From: an uncultured Muribaculum sp.
Lineage (GTDB): Bacteria > Bacteroidota > Bacteroidia > Bacteroidales > Muribaculaceae
Direction: 5' to 3'
NCBI GenBank assembly: GCA_910578785.1
Contig: CAJTSJ010000013.1
Span: forward strand, 5,991 to 69,990
Length of the DNA: 64,000 bases
The translations under genes and the position numbers were made by a program. Each line of letters begins with the position of its first letter. Position 1 is the stretch's first letter. The notes below the pieces were generated by a model. That model had not been told where the DNA came from. It searched no databases and saw nothing but the letters and a program-made list of their open reading frames with translations. Below are positions 25,943-35,499 of the stretch, piece by piece.

Positions 25943-27802
25943 ATGGAATTGCGTGACCAGTCCTCAGCGGAAGAAGTTCGCCAGGACGTAACCTTGACCG
26001 AGAGTGCAGCTGACACTCCCATTGAAAATACTGAAATTATTGAAGTCGCACCGGTGTCTGACACCAACAAACCTGACGAAGAAGTAGCATCCGAACCGAC
26101 AAAACAGATGACCAAAGACGAGATAGTCGATGCGCTTGAGGCTATAAGTCAGAAAGACGGGGCTGAGATCAACCGCGATGAAGTTGCACATCTTAAGCAG
26201 GTGTTCTACGCAATCCGCAAGAACGAACTGTTGCAGGAGAAGCAGGAATTCCTTGACAAAGGCAACGAGGAGAGCGCATTCGCACCTATGCCCGACGCAC
26301 TGGAAGAGAAGATGCACGGCCTGCTGAATGTGATTAAAGAGAAAAAAGCTGAATTTATGGCGTCTCAGGATGCTGAACGCAAGGCTAATCTTGAAAAGAA
26401 ACTTGCCATCATCGATGAGTTGATTAAGATGGCCGACGACACAGATAATGTCAACCGTCATTTCGCGCGTTTCCGTGAACTTACCAATGAATTTAAGACG
26501 GTAGGGGAAGTTCCTGCTACCGACATGACCGAAGTATGGCGCAATTATCAGGCGGCGGTGGAGCGTTTCTACGATCAGCTTAAGGTCAACAAGGATCTCC
26601 GCGACTATGACTTCAAGAAGAATCTCGACCAGAAGCAGATGCTTATAGCCGAAGCCGAGAAGCTTGGCGAGGAGGCCGATGTAATCACTGCATTCCGCCG
26701 TCTGCAGGAGCTTCACGAAAAATGGCGTGAGATTGGCCCGGTGGCCAAGGAACTGCGCGACGAAATCTGGAACAAGTTTAAGGATGCGTCGGCTGTGGTC
26801 AATAAGAAGTATCAGACGTTCTTCGAAGCCCGCAAGGCCCGTGAACGCGAAAATGAAGATAAAAAGACCGCTATCTGCGAGCGTATAGAGGCTCTTGACT
26901 TTGCCTCGCTTAAATCGCATGCCGCATGGGAGCAGATGACCAAAGAGATTCTGGCCGCGCAGGACGACTGGAAGAAGCTCGGATTCGCGTCAAAGAAGGT
27001 CAACAATGCCCTGTTTGCGCGTTTCAGAAAGACCTGCGACGAGTTCTTTGCTAAAAAAGCCGAATATTTCAAGGCTATCCGCGACAGCCATTCATCGAAT
27101 CTTGAAAAAAAGACAGCTTTGTGTGAGCGTGCCGAAGCCTTGAAGGACAGTACCGACTGGCGCAAGACTGGCGATGAATTCGTGGCTCTGCAGAAGGAGT
27201 GGAAGACCATCGGCCCGGTCGACAAGAAGTATAGCGATGCCGTATGGAAACGCTTCCTCGAGGCCTGCGACTACTTCTTTGAACAGCGCAAGAAGGCTAC
27301 TTCTGGCACACGTAAGTCGGAGCATGCCAATCTTAAGGCTAAGCATGAGATAATAGAGTCTCTTAAGGCCATAGATGAAAACCTGAAGCGCGAGGATGCC
27401 GTCAAGAAGGTACGCGAGCTTATGGCCCAGTGGCAGCAGGTAGGGCATGTGCCGTTTAAAGAGAAGGACAAGGTCTATGAGGCTTACCGCGCTGTGGTCA
27501 ACGAGCTATATGACAAGCTCGACATGAAGGAGAATCGAGCACAGATGGCCAACTTTGCAAACAGCATAGAGGAAATCGGCAACGATGAGAACCGTCTGTA
27601 CCGCGAACGCGAACGTCTGACCCGCGCCTACGAACAAAAACGCAATGAACTTAAAACTTATGAAAATAATTTAGGCTTTTTCAACGTTAAGTCAAAAGGA
27701 GGCAACTCCCTTCTTCACGATACGGAGCGCAAGATGCAGCGAATCAAGGACGAGCTGGCTTCGCTTCAGGAGAAGATTAAGATCATTGACAGCAAACTTT
27801 GA
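25943..27802 (+). CDS. DUF349 repeat protein
   Basis: 619 residues, highly charged and almost entirely alpha-helical. An acidic, probably disordered N-terminus (first ~60 residues) is followed by five or so DUF349 repeats, recognisable as LxxxWxxIGPVxKxxxxxxWxxFxxA units (for example KWREIGPVAKELRDEIWNKF and EWKTIGPVDKKYSDAVWKRF), and a C-terminal coiled coil. The biochemical role of DUF349 is not known. It has its own promoter and terminator. Confidence 0.88.
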   Translation: MELRDQSSAEEVRQDVTLTESAADTPIENTEIIEVAPVSDTNKPDEEVASEPTKQMTKDEIVDALEAISQKDGAEINRDEVAHLKQVFYAIRKNELLQEKQEFLDKGNEESAFAPMPDALEEKMHGLLNVIKEKKAEFMASQDAERKANLEKKLAIIDELIKMADDTDNVNRHFARFRELTNEFKTVGEVPATDMTEVWRNYQAAVERFYDQLKVNKDLRDYDFKKNLDQKQMLIAEAEKLGEEADVITAFRRLQELHEKWREIGPVAKELRDEIWNKFKDASAVVNKKYQTFFEARKARERENEDKKTAICERIEALDFASLKSHAAWEQMTKEILAAQDDWKKLGFASKKVNNALFARFRKTCDEFFAKKAEYFKAIRDSHSSNLEKKTALCERAEALKDSTDWRKTGDEFVALQKEWKTIGPVDKKYSDAVWKRFLEACDYFFEQRKKATSGTRKSEHANLKAKHEIIESLKAIDENLKREDAVKKVRELMAQWQQVGHVPFKEKDKVYEAYRAVVNELYDKLDMKENRAQMANFANSIEEIGNDENRLYRERERLTRAYEQKRNELKTYENNLGFFNVKSKGGNSLLHDTERKMQRIKDELASLQEKIKIIDSKL

Positions 27803-27856
27803 TTGAATGGATTCGGCGGTGACATGGCCCCGAATCTGAATATAGCTTTGACACGG

Positions 27857-27882
27857 GCACTTTCCGCTATGCGGAAAAGTGC
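27857..27882 (+). terminator. Intrinsic terminator after the DUF349 gene
   Basis: GCACTTTCCGC (27857-27867) pairs with GCGGAAAAGTGC (27871-27882) with one bulged base and a 3-nt loop, followed by TCTTGTCTTTT. A GTG that would extend the next gene lies within this stem. Confidence 0.72.
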
Positions 27883-27917
27883 TCTTGTCTTTTCATAAGA
27901 ACGCAATAAGATATATC

Positions 27918-29303
27918 GTGAACGGACAGGGCAAATATGGCAAATATCTGCAGACTATCGAGATGCTTACCGGATTTTTCGTGGTAAATCTCGATTACAT
28001 CATCGCGAGCATATTCGATGCCGACATACTCGGATTCCGCTGGAAAGTGACGTGGCTGATAATCAACGTCTGCTATCTGCCGGTGGTAGTGATGATGTGG
28101 CGCACTCCGATACCGAGGTCGCTCCATGTCGACAAGATTGTGAGGCTGGCGCTGCAGGCCGTCTGTATGCATGCTCTGTTCTTTTTTTCAATACTGACGT
28201 TCCTTGACTCATGGGTGCACAATGTGTCGTTCTACGTATGGTTTTACGTCAGTATGGTGGTCATGCTGCCATTGGGATGGACTTTGTGCCGTCTGTTTGT
28301 CAAGAAGCTCAGACGAAAGGGCCGCAACTACAGCGCGGCTGTGATAGTGGGCACTAATCCTACTGCCCTGTGGTTGCGCGAAGAGATGCTTTCCGACCCG
28401 GGTTACGGATATAAATGCTGGGGATTCTTTTCGAAGGACCGCGACGATGCGATGGCCGATGCCGAAAATTATCTGGGCACGGTAGACGACCTTGAGGACT
28501 TTATAGGCAAAAACGAGGTGCGCGAAATATACTATACGCTCTCCGGAGAGGATTATGAGACCATGCACCGTGTCATAAAGATAGCCGACGACAATGTGCT
28601 TCATTTCTATTATGTGCCGCCGTTGAGCAAGTATGTGAGCCGAGCCGCACGGTTGAGCAATATAGGACAGGTCCCGGTGCTCAACATACGCAAGTATCCG
28701 CTGTCGGGGACAGTAAACCGTGTGCTCAAGCGGGCTTTTGACGTTGCTATGTCTTCGGCGTTTCTGTTGGTGTCGCCGATAATTTTCATCCCGGTGGCGG
28801 TGGCTATAAAGATTTCATCGCCTGGTCCTGTGTTTTTCCGTCAGAGGCGTACGGGCTATCTTGGCAAGGAATTTAACTGCTGGAAGTTCCGCACGATGAG
28901 GGTGAATGCCGACAGCGACAAGGTGCAGGCGGGCAGAAACGATGTGCGTGTGACCAGACTCGGTGAATTCCTTCGCCATAGCAGCATTGACGAACTCCCG
29001 CAGTTTATTAATGTGCTTAAGGGCGACATGTCGGTTGTGGGTCCGCGTCCGCACATGATCAAGCATACCGATGACTATCGTAAACTGATAGACAAGTACA
29101 TGACGAGACACCTGATAAAGCCCGGCATAACCGGATGGGCGCAGGTCAAGGGGTTCCGTGGCCAGACGGAAGAGCTGTGGCAGATGGAGAAGCGTGTCGA
29201 AAACGATGTCTGGTATATTGAAAACTGGAGCTTCCTGCTCGACATAAAGATAATAGTGCTGACGGTGATCAACGTCTTCAGAGGCGAGGAAAATGCCTTC
29301 TGA
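27918..29303 (+). CDS. Polyprenyl-phosphate sugar-1-phosphate transferase (WcaJ/WbaP-like initiating enzyme)
   Basis: Starts glycan assembly by moving a sugar phosphate from a UDP-sugar to undecaprenyl phosphate in the inner membrane. 461 residues from GTG 27918 (MNGQGKYGKYLQ, the usual Bacteroidota start); the longer frame from 27879 begins inside a terminator. Four N-terminal membrane helices, a Rossmann-like CoA-binding domain (AAVIVGTNPTALWLREE), a fifth helix (SSAFLLVSPIIFIPVAVAIK), then the catalytic domain with KFRTMRVNADSDK, SSIDELPQFINVLKGDMSVV and GPRPHM. The donor sugar cannot be told. It may serve the 10-17 kb cluster, which lacks an initiating enzyme. Confidence 0.92.
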   Translation: MNGQGKYGKYLQTIEMLTGFFVVNLDYIIASIFDADILGFRWKVTWLIINVCYLPVVVMMWRTPIPRSLHVDKIVRLALQAVCMHALFFFSILTFLDSWVHNVSFYVWFYVSMVVMLPLGWTLCRLFVKKLRRKGRNYSAAVIVGTNPTALWLREEMLSDPGYGYKCWGFFSKDRDDAMADAENYLGTVDDLEDFIGKNEVREIYYTLSGEDYETMHRVIKIADDNVLHFYYVPPLSKYVSRAARLSNIGQVPVLNIRKYPLSGTVNRVLKRAFDVAMSSAFLLVSPIIFIPVAVAIKISSPGPVFFRQRRTGYLGKEFNCWKFRTMRVNADSDKVQAGRNDVRVTRLGEFLRHSSIDELPQFINVLKGDMSVVGPRPHMIKHTDDYRKLIDKYMTRHLIKPGITGWAQVKGFRGQTEELWQMEKRVENDVWYIENWSFLLDIKIIVLTVINVFRGEENAF

Positions 29304-29313
29304 TGTGATTCGC

Positions 29314-30738
29314 TTAGTTTAATTCCTGCACGGGTGGCAGTCCTAATTCCTTGGCTTTTTCAAACATCAGCCTTACGGCGGCGTCGCGTTCGTTGGGTAT
29401 CACTCCGTCAAGGATGGAGTTCTTGATGTGCTCCTTTATAACACCTATCTCGCGGCAGGGTGGAAGGTTGAACGTGGCCATAATCTCCTCGCCCGACACC
29501 GGAGGCTGGAATTTGCGCACGCGGTCGCGCTCTTCGAGTTCGGCCATCTTTTCACGTACAAGATCGAAGTTGGCCATGAAGCGCTTGACTTTCTCCGGAT
29601 TGCGCGACGTGATGTCGGCGTTGCAAAGTGTCATAAGGTCTTCGATGTCCTCTCCGGCATCAAACAGAAGCCTTCTGACGGCCGAGTCGGTGACATCCTC
29701 TTCTACGAGGGCTATCGGCCTCATGTGCAGTTCCACGAGTTTTTTTACATATTTCATCTTCTCGTTGAGGGGAAGGCGCAGATTCCTGAAAATGCGCGGA
29801 ATCATCTTGGCGCCGATGAAGTTGTGGTTGTGGAATGTCCATCCCTGGCTGGGGTCCCAACGCTTGGTGACGGGTTTTGCAATGTCGTGGAACAGGGCCG
29901 CCCATCTCAGCCATACATTGTCTGATTTTCGGGCGACATTGTCGACTACGGCCAATGTATGTAGAAAGTTGTCCTTATGGCCTCGTCCGTTTACCGTATC
30001 GACACCTTTCATGGCTTCAAGCTCGGGCAGTATGAGTGTCAGCAATCCTGACGCCGACAATAGCTCCCATCCTATCGAGGGCACGGGCGATGCCATTATT
30101 TTCATAAGTTCGTCGGCTATACGTTCGTGGGATATGATTTTGATGCGTCCGGCGTTGCGCGTGATGGCGTCAAACGTCTCGTCATCGATTCTGAATCCAA
30201 GCTGCGTGGCAAAGCGTATGGCACGCATCATTCTCAGTGGGTCGTCGCTGAAGGTTATGTCCGGGTCGAGCGGAGTCCTGATGGTCTGTATGTCAAGGTC
30301 GCCAAGTCCGTTGTAGGGGTCGATTAGTGTGCCGAAGTCGGAGGCATTGACGCAGACGGCCATGGCGTTGATGGTAAAGTCGCGTCGCGAAAGGTCGTCG
30401 TCGAGTGTGCCGTCTTCCACTATGGGCTTGCGGCTGTCGTGTGAATACGACTCACGGCGTGCGCCTACGAATTCAAGTTCGATGCCTTTGTGCTTTACCT
30501 GGGCGGTTCCGAAATTGCGGAAAACGCTGCAGTGTGCTCCGCGTCCGAGCTGTCGTGCCACGGCTTCTGCTACTTCTATGCCGCTTCCGACTGTTACGAA
30601 GTCGATGTCTTTGGAGTGGCGGTGCAGGAACAGGTCTCTGACGTAGCCACCGACTACGTAGCACGGTCTGTCGAGAGAATCGGCCACTTCTCCTATCTGA
30701 TGGAATAACGGTTTGTCTATCTGTTCGGTCAGGCGCAT
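29314..30738 (-). CDS. CCA tRNA nucleotidyltransferase / poly(A) polymerase family protein with HD domain
   Basis: 474 residues. N-terminal nucleotidyltransferase head with YVVGGYVRDLFL, RHSKDIDFVTVG (the DxD metal site) and RRDFTINAMAV, the RNA-binding helical region FSDDPLRMMRAIRFATQLGF, then a C-terminal HD domain (LFHDIAKP). Adds CCA to tRNA 3' ends in most Bacteroidota. The open frame begins at a TTG at 30750 overlapping the upstream gene; ATG 30738 lies 4 bp past the upstream stop and is preferred. Confidence 0.93.
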   Translation of the reverse strand: MRLTEQIDKPLFHQIGEVADSLDRPCYVVGGYVRDLFLHRHSKDIDFVTVGSGIEVAEAVARQLGRGAHCSVFRNFGTAQVKHKGIELEFVGARRESYSHDSRKPIVEDGTLDDDLSRRDFTINAMAVCVNASDFGTLIDPYNGLGDLDIQTIRTPLDPDITFSDDPLRMMRAIRFATQLGFRIDDETFDAITRNAGRIKIISHERIADELMKIMASPVPSIGWELLSASGLLTLILPELEAMKGVDTVNGRGHKDNFLHTLAVVDNVARKSDNVWLRWAALFHDIAKPVTKRWDPSQGWTFHNHNFIGAKMIPRIFRNLRLPLNEKMKYVKKLVELHMRPIALVEEDVTDSAVRRLLFDAGEDIEDLMTLCNADITSRNPEKVKRFMANFDLVREKMAELEERDRVRKFQPPVSGEEIMATFNLPPCREIGVIKEHIKNSILDGVIPNERDAAVRLMFEKAKELGLPPVQELN

Positions 30739-30742
30739 AGGA

Positions 30743-31924
30743 TTATTCAAGTCTGATGATGTCTTCTGTCATGTCGGTCAGGCATTCAAGTCCGTCGGCA
30801 CGTACTACGTAAGTGTTTTCAATACCTACGGCACCTACCTCGGGTATGACGAATTTAGGCTCCAGGGCTATGACGTTGTTTAGCTGCAGGATGTCGTGGC
30901 TTTTAGGCGACAGCACCGGCAATTCGTTGATGTCGATGCCTACGCCGTGTCCTATGAATCCGGCCTTTTGGCTGTAGCCCATGAAATATCTTTCAAGCGA
31001 ACGGCTCTTTACAATGTCCTGCGCCATTTCATATAGCGCCGATGCCTTTGCTCCAGGCTTGGCTTCGCGGGCTATGGCATGGCAGATGTCTATTGAGCAC
31101 TGATGGGCTTTGAGGGCCAGTTCGTCGACATTCTCAGGCGTAAATACCCTGGTGAGGTCCGACATGTAGCCGGTAAAGTCGCCGTTGGTGTCGACCATCA
31201 CCGTCATTCCCGGACGGATTATTGTGCCGTCGGCTCCGACCGGCAACGAAGGGTCAAGTCCTGCTCCTCCCATCGAAAAATCGTACGGAGAGGGGGCGTC
31301 TGCGTTGGGTCCGACAAGCACACTGCCCATGTGGATTTCCATCGAATTGCCTGCTACGCGAAACTGGCCGAGGCATCCTTCAAGACGCGACGTATGCTCG
31401 ATTTCTATCTGAAGTTCAACGTCCGACATGCCCTCCTGATACAGTTTCGGTATTTTTTTGTAGATGATGCAGTGTTTGATGGCCGAGCGCCTGATTTGTT
31501 CGACCTCAAAATCGGTCTTTACGGCTCTGGCCGCTCTCATAATGGCCGAAGCATCTTCCACTTGGCTTCCGGGGAATGCTGCCGACAGACGTCTGACGGT
31601 CAGGAAGTCGACCAGGGCAAGTTCGAGTCCGAGCTTATGCGGTGACGGAAGTCCTTTTTGTGCGAGAATCTCCATTATCTGCTCCGGTTTGCGTATCTTG
31701 GCGGCGCCTTGGCCGGTTAGGTCGTTTGGTCTGCGTATGAGATACTGTGCGTCGCCGTCTGCGGGGATATAGACAAAGCCGTCAAACACACGTCCTGCCG
31801 TGTAATATATGTTGGCGTTGGTAGATAGCAGAATGCCGTCAAGCATGGCTTCCGTCATCAAATTTTTAATGCGGTTTATTCGGAGATTGATTTCTTCGGC
31901 CGGTGTAAATGCGTGGAGTTCCAT
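30743..31924 (-). CDS. M24 family metallopeptidase (Xaa-Pro aminopeptidase-like)
   Basis: 393 residues: an N-terminal creatinase-like domain (LTEAMLDGILLSTNANIYYTAG region) and a C-terminal pita-bread domain. Metal ligands are visible as VDTNGDFTGYMSDLTR (two Asp), GHGVGIDINELP (His), and two Glu in IALEPKFVIPEVGAVGIENT. It would cleave N-terminal residues before proline in the cytosol. Part of the minus-strand run rny-ricT-gldH-M24-cca, 21 bp after gldH. Confidence 0.9.
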   Translation of the reverse strand: MELHAFTPAEEINLRINRIKNLMTEAMLDGILLSTNANIYYTAGRVFDGFVYIPADGDAQYLIRRPNDLTGQGAAKIRKPEQIMEILAQKGLPSPHKLGLELALVDFLTVRRLSAAFPGSQVEDASAIMRAARAVKTDFEVEQIRRSAIKHCIIYKKIPKLYQEGMSDVELQIEIEHTSRLEGCLGQFRVAGNSMEIHMGSVLVGPNADAPSPYDFSMGGAGLDPSLPVGADGTIIRPGMTVMVDTNGDFTGYMSDLTRVFTPENVDELALKAHQCSIDICHAIAREAKPGAKASALYEMAQDIVKSRSLERYFMGYSQKAGFIGHGVGIDINELPVLSPKSHDILQLNNVIALEPKFVIPEVGAVGIENTYVVRADGLECLTDMTEDIIRLE

Positions 31925-31945
31925 AATGATGTGAGGAGAAAAAAG

Positions 31946-32428
31946 TTATTGTTTATTATTGTCTATAGAAACGAACGATACTCCTAATTGTTCGATATTT
32001 CGGACGGTGTCGATTCTCATTATGTGCCTTACCTTTATCGGCATGCTGTCGGTGAGGGTCATGATTGAGGGCAGAGTGTCGGATATCTGGTAGCTTGCGC
32101 CGAAACCTTGTCCGTACCAGCGCCCGTATTGGTTGGCAAGCAGGAAGTTGACGGTGTCGGTCTTTTCTGAACTGTCGTGTCTCATTGTCGTCACTTCAAT
32201 CCATAGATTGCTGTATGGATATTCGTTGTCGTGCCTGATGGACATTACCAGCCGTCCTGAGGCGGTGGTGTCCGGAATCTCGGTAAGGAAGGTCAGCGTG
32301 TCGGAATAGGCCCATCCTTCGGACGGCAGGTTATGATATTGACTAAAATCATTGTGCGCTACCGAACAAGAGTAAGCGCACAATGATATTATAAGCATTA
32401 TTATTGATCTGTTTGCGATGTTATTCAT
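31946..32428 (-). CDS. gldH: Gliding motility lipoprotein GldH
   Basis: 160 residues from ATG 32428, which starts 8 bp inside the end of the RicT-like gene; a longer frame to 32464 exists but only ATG 32428 gives a proper signal peptide (IIMLIISLCAYSC, Cys at residue 21). The body, with YHNLPSEGWAYSDTLTF and YPYSNLWIEVTT, matches GldH, required for gliding in flavobacteria and widely kept in non-gliding Bacteroidales, where its job is unclear. Confidence 0.88.
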   Translation of the reverse strand: MNNIANRSIIMLIISLCAYSCSVAHNDFSQYHNLPSEGWAYSDTLTFLTEIPDTTASGRLVMSIRHDNEYPYSNLWIEVTTMRHDSSEKTDTVNFLLANQYGRWYGQGFGASYQISDTLPSIMTLTDSMPIKVRHIMRIDTVRNIEQLGVSFVSIDNNKQ

Positions 32429-33893
32429 CTGCCTTCTGGCCGTTGGTTGAGGGTTTGTTGTCATCGCGTTTCTGGCGCGGGCGGTCGTTGCCTCCTTGAC
32501 GGCGGTTGTCCTGCTGGTTTCTTTGTTCCGGATTTCTCGGCTTGGGGGTTTGTCCGGGATTGCGCTGTCCGTTGCCCTCCTTGCGGTCGGGTCGTGGCTG
32601 GCGCGGTTTTTCCTGGCGCTTTGGACTGGGGTTGTCGCCTTGTTGTCCTGCCTGGGAGTCCCTGCGAGGTTTTTGTTGCTGGCCGTCGCCGCCCTTAGGC
32701 TTGCCGTTTTGCGGTTTCTGCCCGTTGTTCTGGGAGCTCTTTTTGCGCTTTTTCTTCGCTTTGTCGAATCGGGTCACTTCGTCTTGTCCGACAAGGTCTA
32801 TGAACTCGCGCTTGGGCTTGTCGGAGCCGGATGTCTCTGACGCAAGCTTTTCGGGTTTTTCGCCCCGCTTATTCATGGCTATCACCTCAAATGCCCTGTC
32901 TGCGTCGATTGTGACGAGGTTGGCGGGCACCGACTTGTCGGTCGAGTAGGTGATTTCGCGTTTGAATATGTCGGTCTTGAAGTGGTAGAACGTTCCGTCG
33001 GCTGTCTCGAGCGTGATGTCGCGTGACGGCATCTTCTTCACGCTTTCCACGTATGCGTCAACCTCGAAGTTGAGGCAACATTTGAGCTTGGCGCACTGTC
33101 CTGCGAGCTTCTGCGGATTAAGCGAGATGTCCTGGAATCGGGCGGCGCTCGTAGCCACGGATATAAAGTTGGTCATCCAGCTCGAGCAGCAGAGCGGTCG
33201 TCCGCACGGGCCTATTCCGCCGATGCGTCCGGCCTCCTGACGTGCTCCGATCTGCTTCATCTCGATGCGTACCTTGAAGGTCTCGGCAAGCACCTTGATG
33301 AGTTTGCGGAAGTCAACGCGCTCGTCGGCAATATAGTAGAATATGGCCTTGTTGCCGTCGCCTTGATACTCGACATCGCCGATTTTCATGTTCAGGCCTA
33401 GGCTCTCGGCTATTTTGCGCGACTTAATCATAGTGTCGTTCTCGCGGGCCTTGGCTTCCTCGTACTTCTGGAGGTCGTTGGGGCGTGCCTTGCGGAATAT
33501 ACGTCGGATTTCAGCATCAGGACGTATATTGGCCTTTTTCATCTGGAGCTTCACCAGACGTCCTGTCAGCGTCACTTCGCCTATGTCGTGTCCGGGCGAG
33601 GCTTCCACAGCCACTATGTCGCCGATGGCGAGAGGCAGGTTCATGCTGTTCTTGTAGAATCCCTTGCGGGTGTTCTTGAACTGCACTTCCACCATGTCGA
33701 AGTCGGCAAATCCTCCTGGAATGTCGCTCAGCCAGTCGTAGCAATGGAGCTTGCCTCGCGGCGTCTTGCGGCATCTGTCGCAGGATGCGCTTTTATCGCA
33801 TTCGTCACATTTGCCTCCGTCGCATCTTTGGGCGTTGCCGCCTTGGCCGGTGCGTGAAGAGGCATCCGTGATGTCATTTATTTCGTCTGACAT
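32421..33893 (-). CDS. ricT: RicT/YaaT-like PSP1-domain protein with long basic tail
   Basis: 490 residues. A Cys-rich N-terminus (CDGGKCDECDKSASCDRC), then the PSP1 domain with CGRPLCCSSW and CAKLKCCLNFE, cysteines linked to Fe-S binding in the RicAFT complex that modulates RNase Y. Residues from about 360 on are a low-complexity tail rich in Q, N, R, P and G, likely disordered and RNA-binding. It lies directly downstream of rny (25 bp), consistent with a role at RNase Y. Bacillus RicT lacks such a tail. Confidence 0.9.
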   Translation of the reverse strand: MSDEINDITDASSRTGQGGNAQRCDGGKCDECDKSASCDRCRKTPRGKLHCYDWLSDIPGGFADFDMVEVQFKNTRKGFYKNSMNLPLAIGDIVAVEASPGHDIGEVTLTGRLVKLQMKKANIRPDAEIRRIFRKARPNDLQKYEEAKARENDTMIKSRKIAESLGLNMKIGDVEYQGDGNKAIFYYIADERVDFRKLIKVLAETFKVRIEMKQIGARQEAGRIGGIGPCGRPLCCSSWMTNFISVATSAARFQDISLNPQKLAGQCAKLKCCLNFEVDAYVESVKKMPSRDITLETADGTFYHFKTDIFKREITYSTDKSVPANLVTIDADRAFEVIAMNKRGEKPEKLASETSGSDKPKREFIDLVGQDEVTRFDKAKKKRKKSSQNNGQKPQNGKPKGGDGQQQKPRRDSQAGQQGDNPSPKRQEKPRQPRPDRKEGNGQRNPGQTPKPRNPEQRNQQDNRRQGGNDRPRQKRDDNKPSTNGQKADE

Positions 33894-33918
33894 ACTTGTG
33901 CAATGTTCAGAGAGTGAA

Positions 33919-35463
33919 TTATTTAGCGAAGCTTACGGAGCGTGTTTCGCGGATGACGGTGATTTTCACCTGTCCCGGGTATGTCATTTCGTCCTGGATG
34001 CGTTTTGCTATTTCGGAAGAAAGCTTTTCGGTCTCTACGTCGTCGATCTTGTCGGCGCCTACGATCACTCGAAGTTCGCGGCCTGCCTGTATGGCGTAGG
34101 TCTTGATTACTCCCGGATATGACATGGCGAGCTGTTCGAGGTCGTTTAGGCGTTTGATATATGCTTCGACGATTTCGCGGCGTGCTCCCGGACGTGCTCC
34201 GGAGATGGCGTCGCACACCTGTACTATCGGGGCGAGCAGAGTGGTCTGTTCCACCTCGTCGTGGTGCGCACCGATGGCATTGCAGATTTCGGGCTTCTCC
34301 TTGTACTTTTCGGCAAGTTTCATGCCGAGCAGTGCATGGGGCAGTTCCGGTTCTTCGTCGGGCACCTTGCCTATGTCGTGCAGAAGTCCGGCTCGGCGTG
34401 CTTTCTTGGGGTTGAGTCCAAGTTCCGATGCCATGATTGCGCAGAGGTTGGCAGTCTCGCGCGAGTGTTGCAGCAGGTTCTGTCCGTAGCTTGAGCGGTA
34501 CTTCATCTTGCCGACCATTCTGATGAGGTCGGGGTGGAGTCCGTGTATGCCGAGGTCGATGGCCGTGCGCTTACCGGTCTCGACGATTTCTTCTTCAATC
34601 TGTTTGCGGACTTTTGCCACAACTTCCTCGATGCGTGCCGGATGGATGCGGCCGTCGGCCACGAGCTGATGTAGCGCAAGACGCGCTATCTCGCGGCGCA
34701 CGGGGTCAAATCCCGACAATACGATGGCTTCGGGGGTGTCGTCGACTATGATTTCAATGCCGGTGGCGGCTTCGAGGGCGCGGATGTTGCGTCCTTCACG
34801 GCCTATAATGCGTCCTTTGATTTCATCGGAGTCGATGTGGAACACGGTTACGGAATTTTCGATAGCGGTCTCAGTGGCTACACGCTGAATTGACTGGACT
34901 ACAATGCGTTTCGCTTCTTTGTTGGCCGTAAGCTTGGCTTCGTCCATTATGTCGTTGATGTAGCTTGCCGCCGCGGTTTTTGCTTCGTCGCGAAGCGATT
35001 CGATTAGTTTTTCTTTAGCCTCTTCTGCCGACAGACCAGAGATGTGCTCCAGTGTATCCTGTGCGGTTTTGGTCAGGCGGTCGAGTTCCGCTTTCTGGTT
35101 TTCAAGTACAGAGACCTGTGCGTCGAGGTTGGCTTTAAATGCTTCGTTTTCGTTGCGTTTACGGGCGATGTCGCCTTGCTGTTGGTTGAGCTGAAGTTCG
35201 CGTTGCTTGAGCTTTGCTTCCATCTGCTGCACTTTCGACAAACGCTGGTTGGCGGTCTTTTCCGCTTCTGCTTTTATCTGTAGTTCTTCTTCACGGGCTT
35301 TGAGAAGTTTCTCCTGTTTAAGCATTTCGGCGTCTTTGTGCGCCTCCTCTATGATGGTCTTCGCCTGGCTTTTGGCCGACGATTTTTGAACCATGACGGT
35401 CACAAGTACGGCTAAGGCGGCCGCTGTGACACCCACTACGATAGCTAAGATAAGTGTGGCCAT
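33919..35463 (-). CDS. rny: Ribonuclease Y
   Basis: Membrane-anchored endoribonuclease that starts mRNA decay. 514 residues: N-terminal helix (LILAIVVGVTAAALAVLVTV), a long coiled coil (about 30-190), a KH domain (KGRIIGREGRNIRALEAATG) and an HD domain with LLHDIGK and HHDEVE. Length matches the family (about 510-520). First clear gene of the run rny-ricT-gldH-M24-cca. Confidence 0.96.
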   Translation of the reverse strand: MATLILAIVVGVTAAALAVLVTVMVQKSSAKSQAKTIIEEAHKDAEMLKQEKLLKAREEELQIKAEAEKTANQRLSKVQQMEAKLKQRELQLNQQQGDIARKRNENEAFKANLDAQVSVLENQKAELDRLTKTAQDTLEHISGLSAEEAKEKLIESLRDEAKTAAASYINDIMDEAKLTANKEAKRIVVQSIQRVATETAIENSVTVFHIDSDEIKGRIIGREGRNIRALEAATGIEIIVDDTPEAIVLSGFDPVRREIARLALHQLVADGRIHPARIEEVVAKVRKQIEEEIVETGKRTAIDLGIHGLHPDLIRMVGKMKYRSSYGQNLLQHSRETANLCAIMASELGLNPKKARRAGLLHDIGKVPDEEPELPHALLGMKLAEKYKEKPEICNAIGAHHDEVEQTTLLAPIVQVCDAISGARPGARREIVEAYIKRLNDLEQLAMSYPGVIKTYAIQAGRELRVIVGADKIDDVETEKLSSEIAKRIQDEMTYPGQVKITVIRETRSVSFAK

Positions 35464-35499
35464 GATATGTGATTAAATGAATGAAAAAAATTAATATGT

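Noticed and set aside
27879..27917. GTG 27879 as start of the sugar transferase
   Set aside because: Sits in the stem of the preceding gene's terminator; GTG 27918 gives the usual family N-terminus.
32447..32949. Three overlapping plus-strand frames opposite ricT, hydrophobic
   Set aside because: They mirror the low-complexity Q/N/R/P tail codons of ricT; hydrophobicity comes from the complement of those codons.
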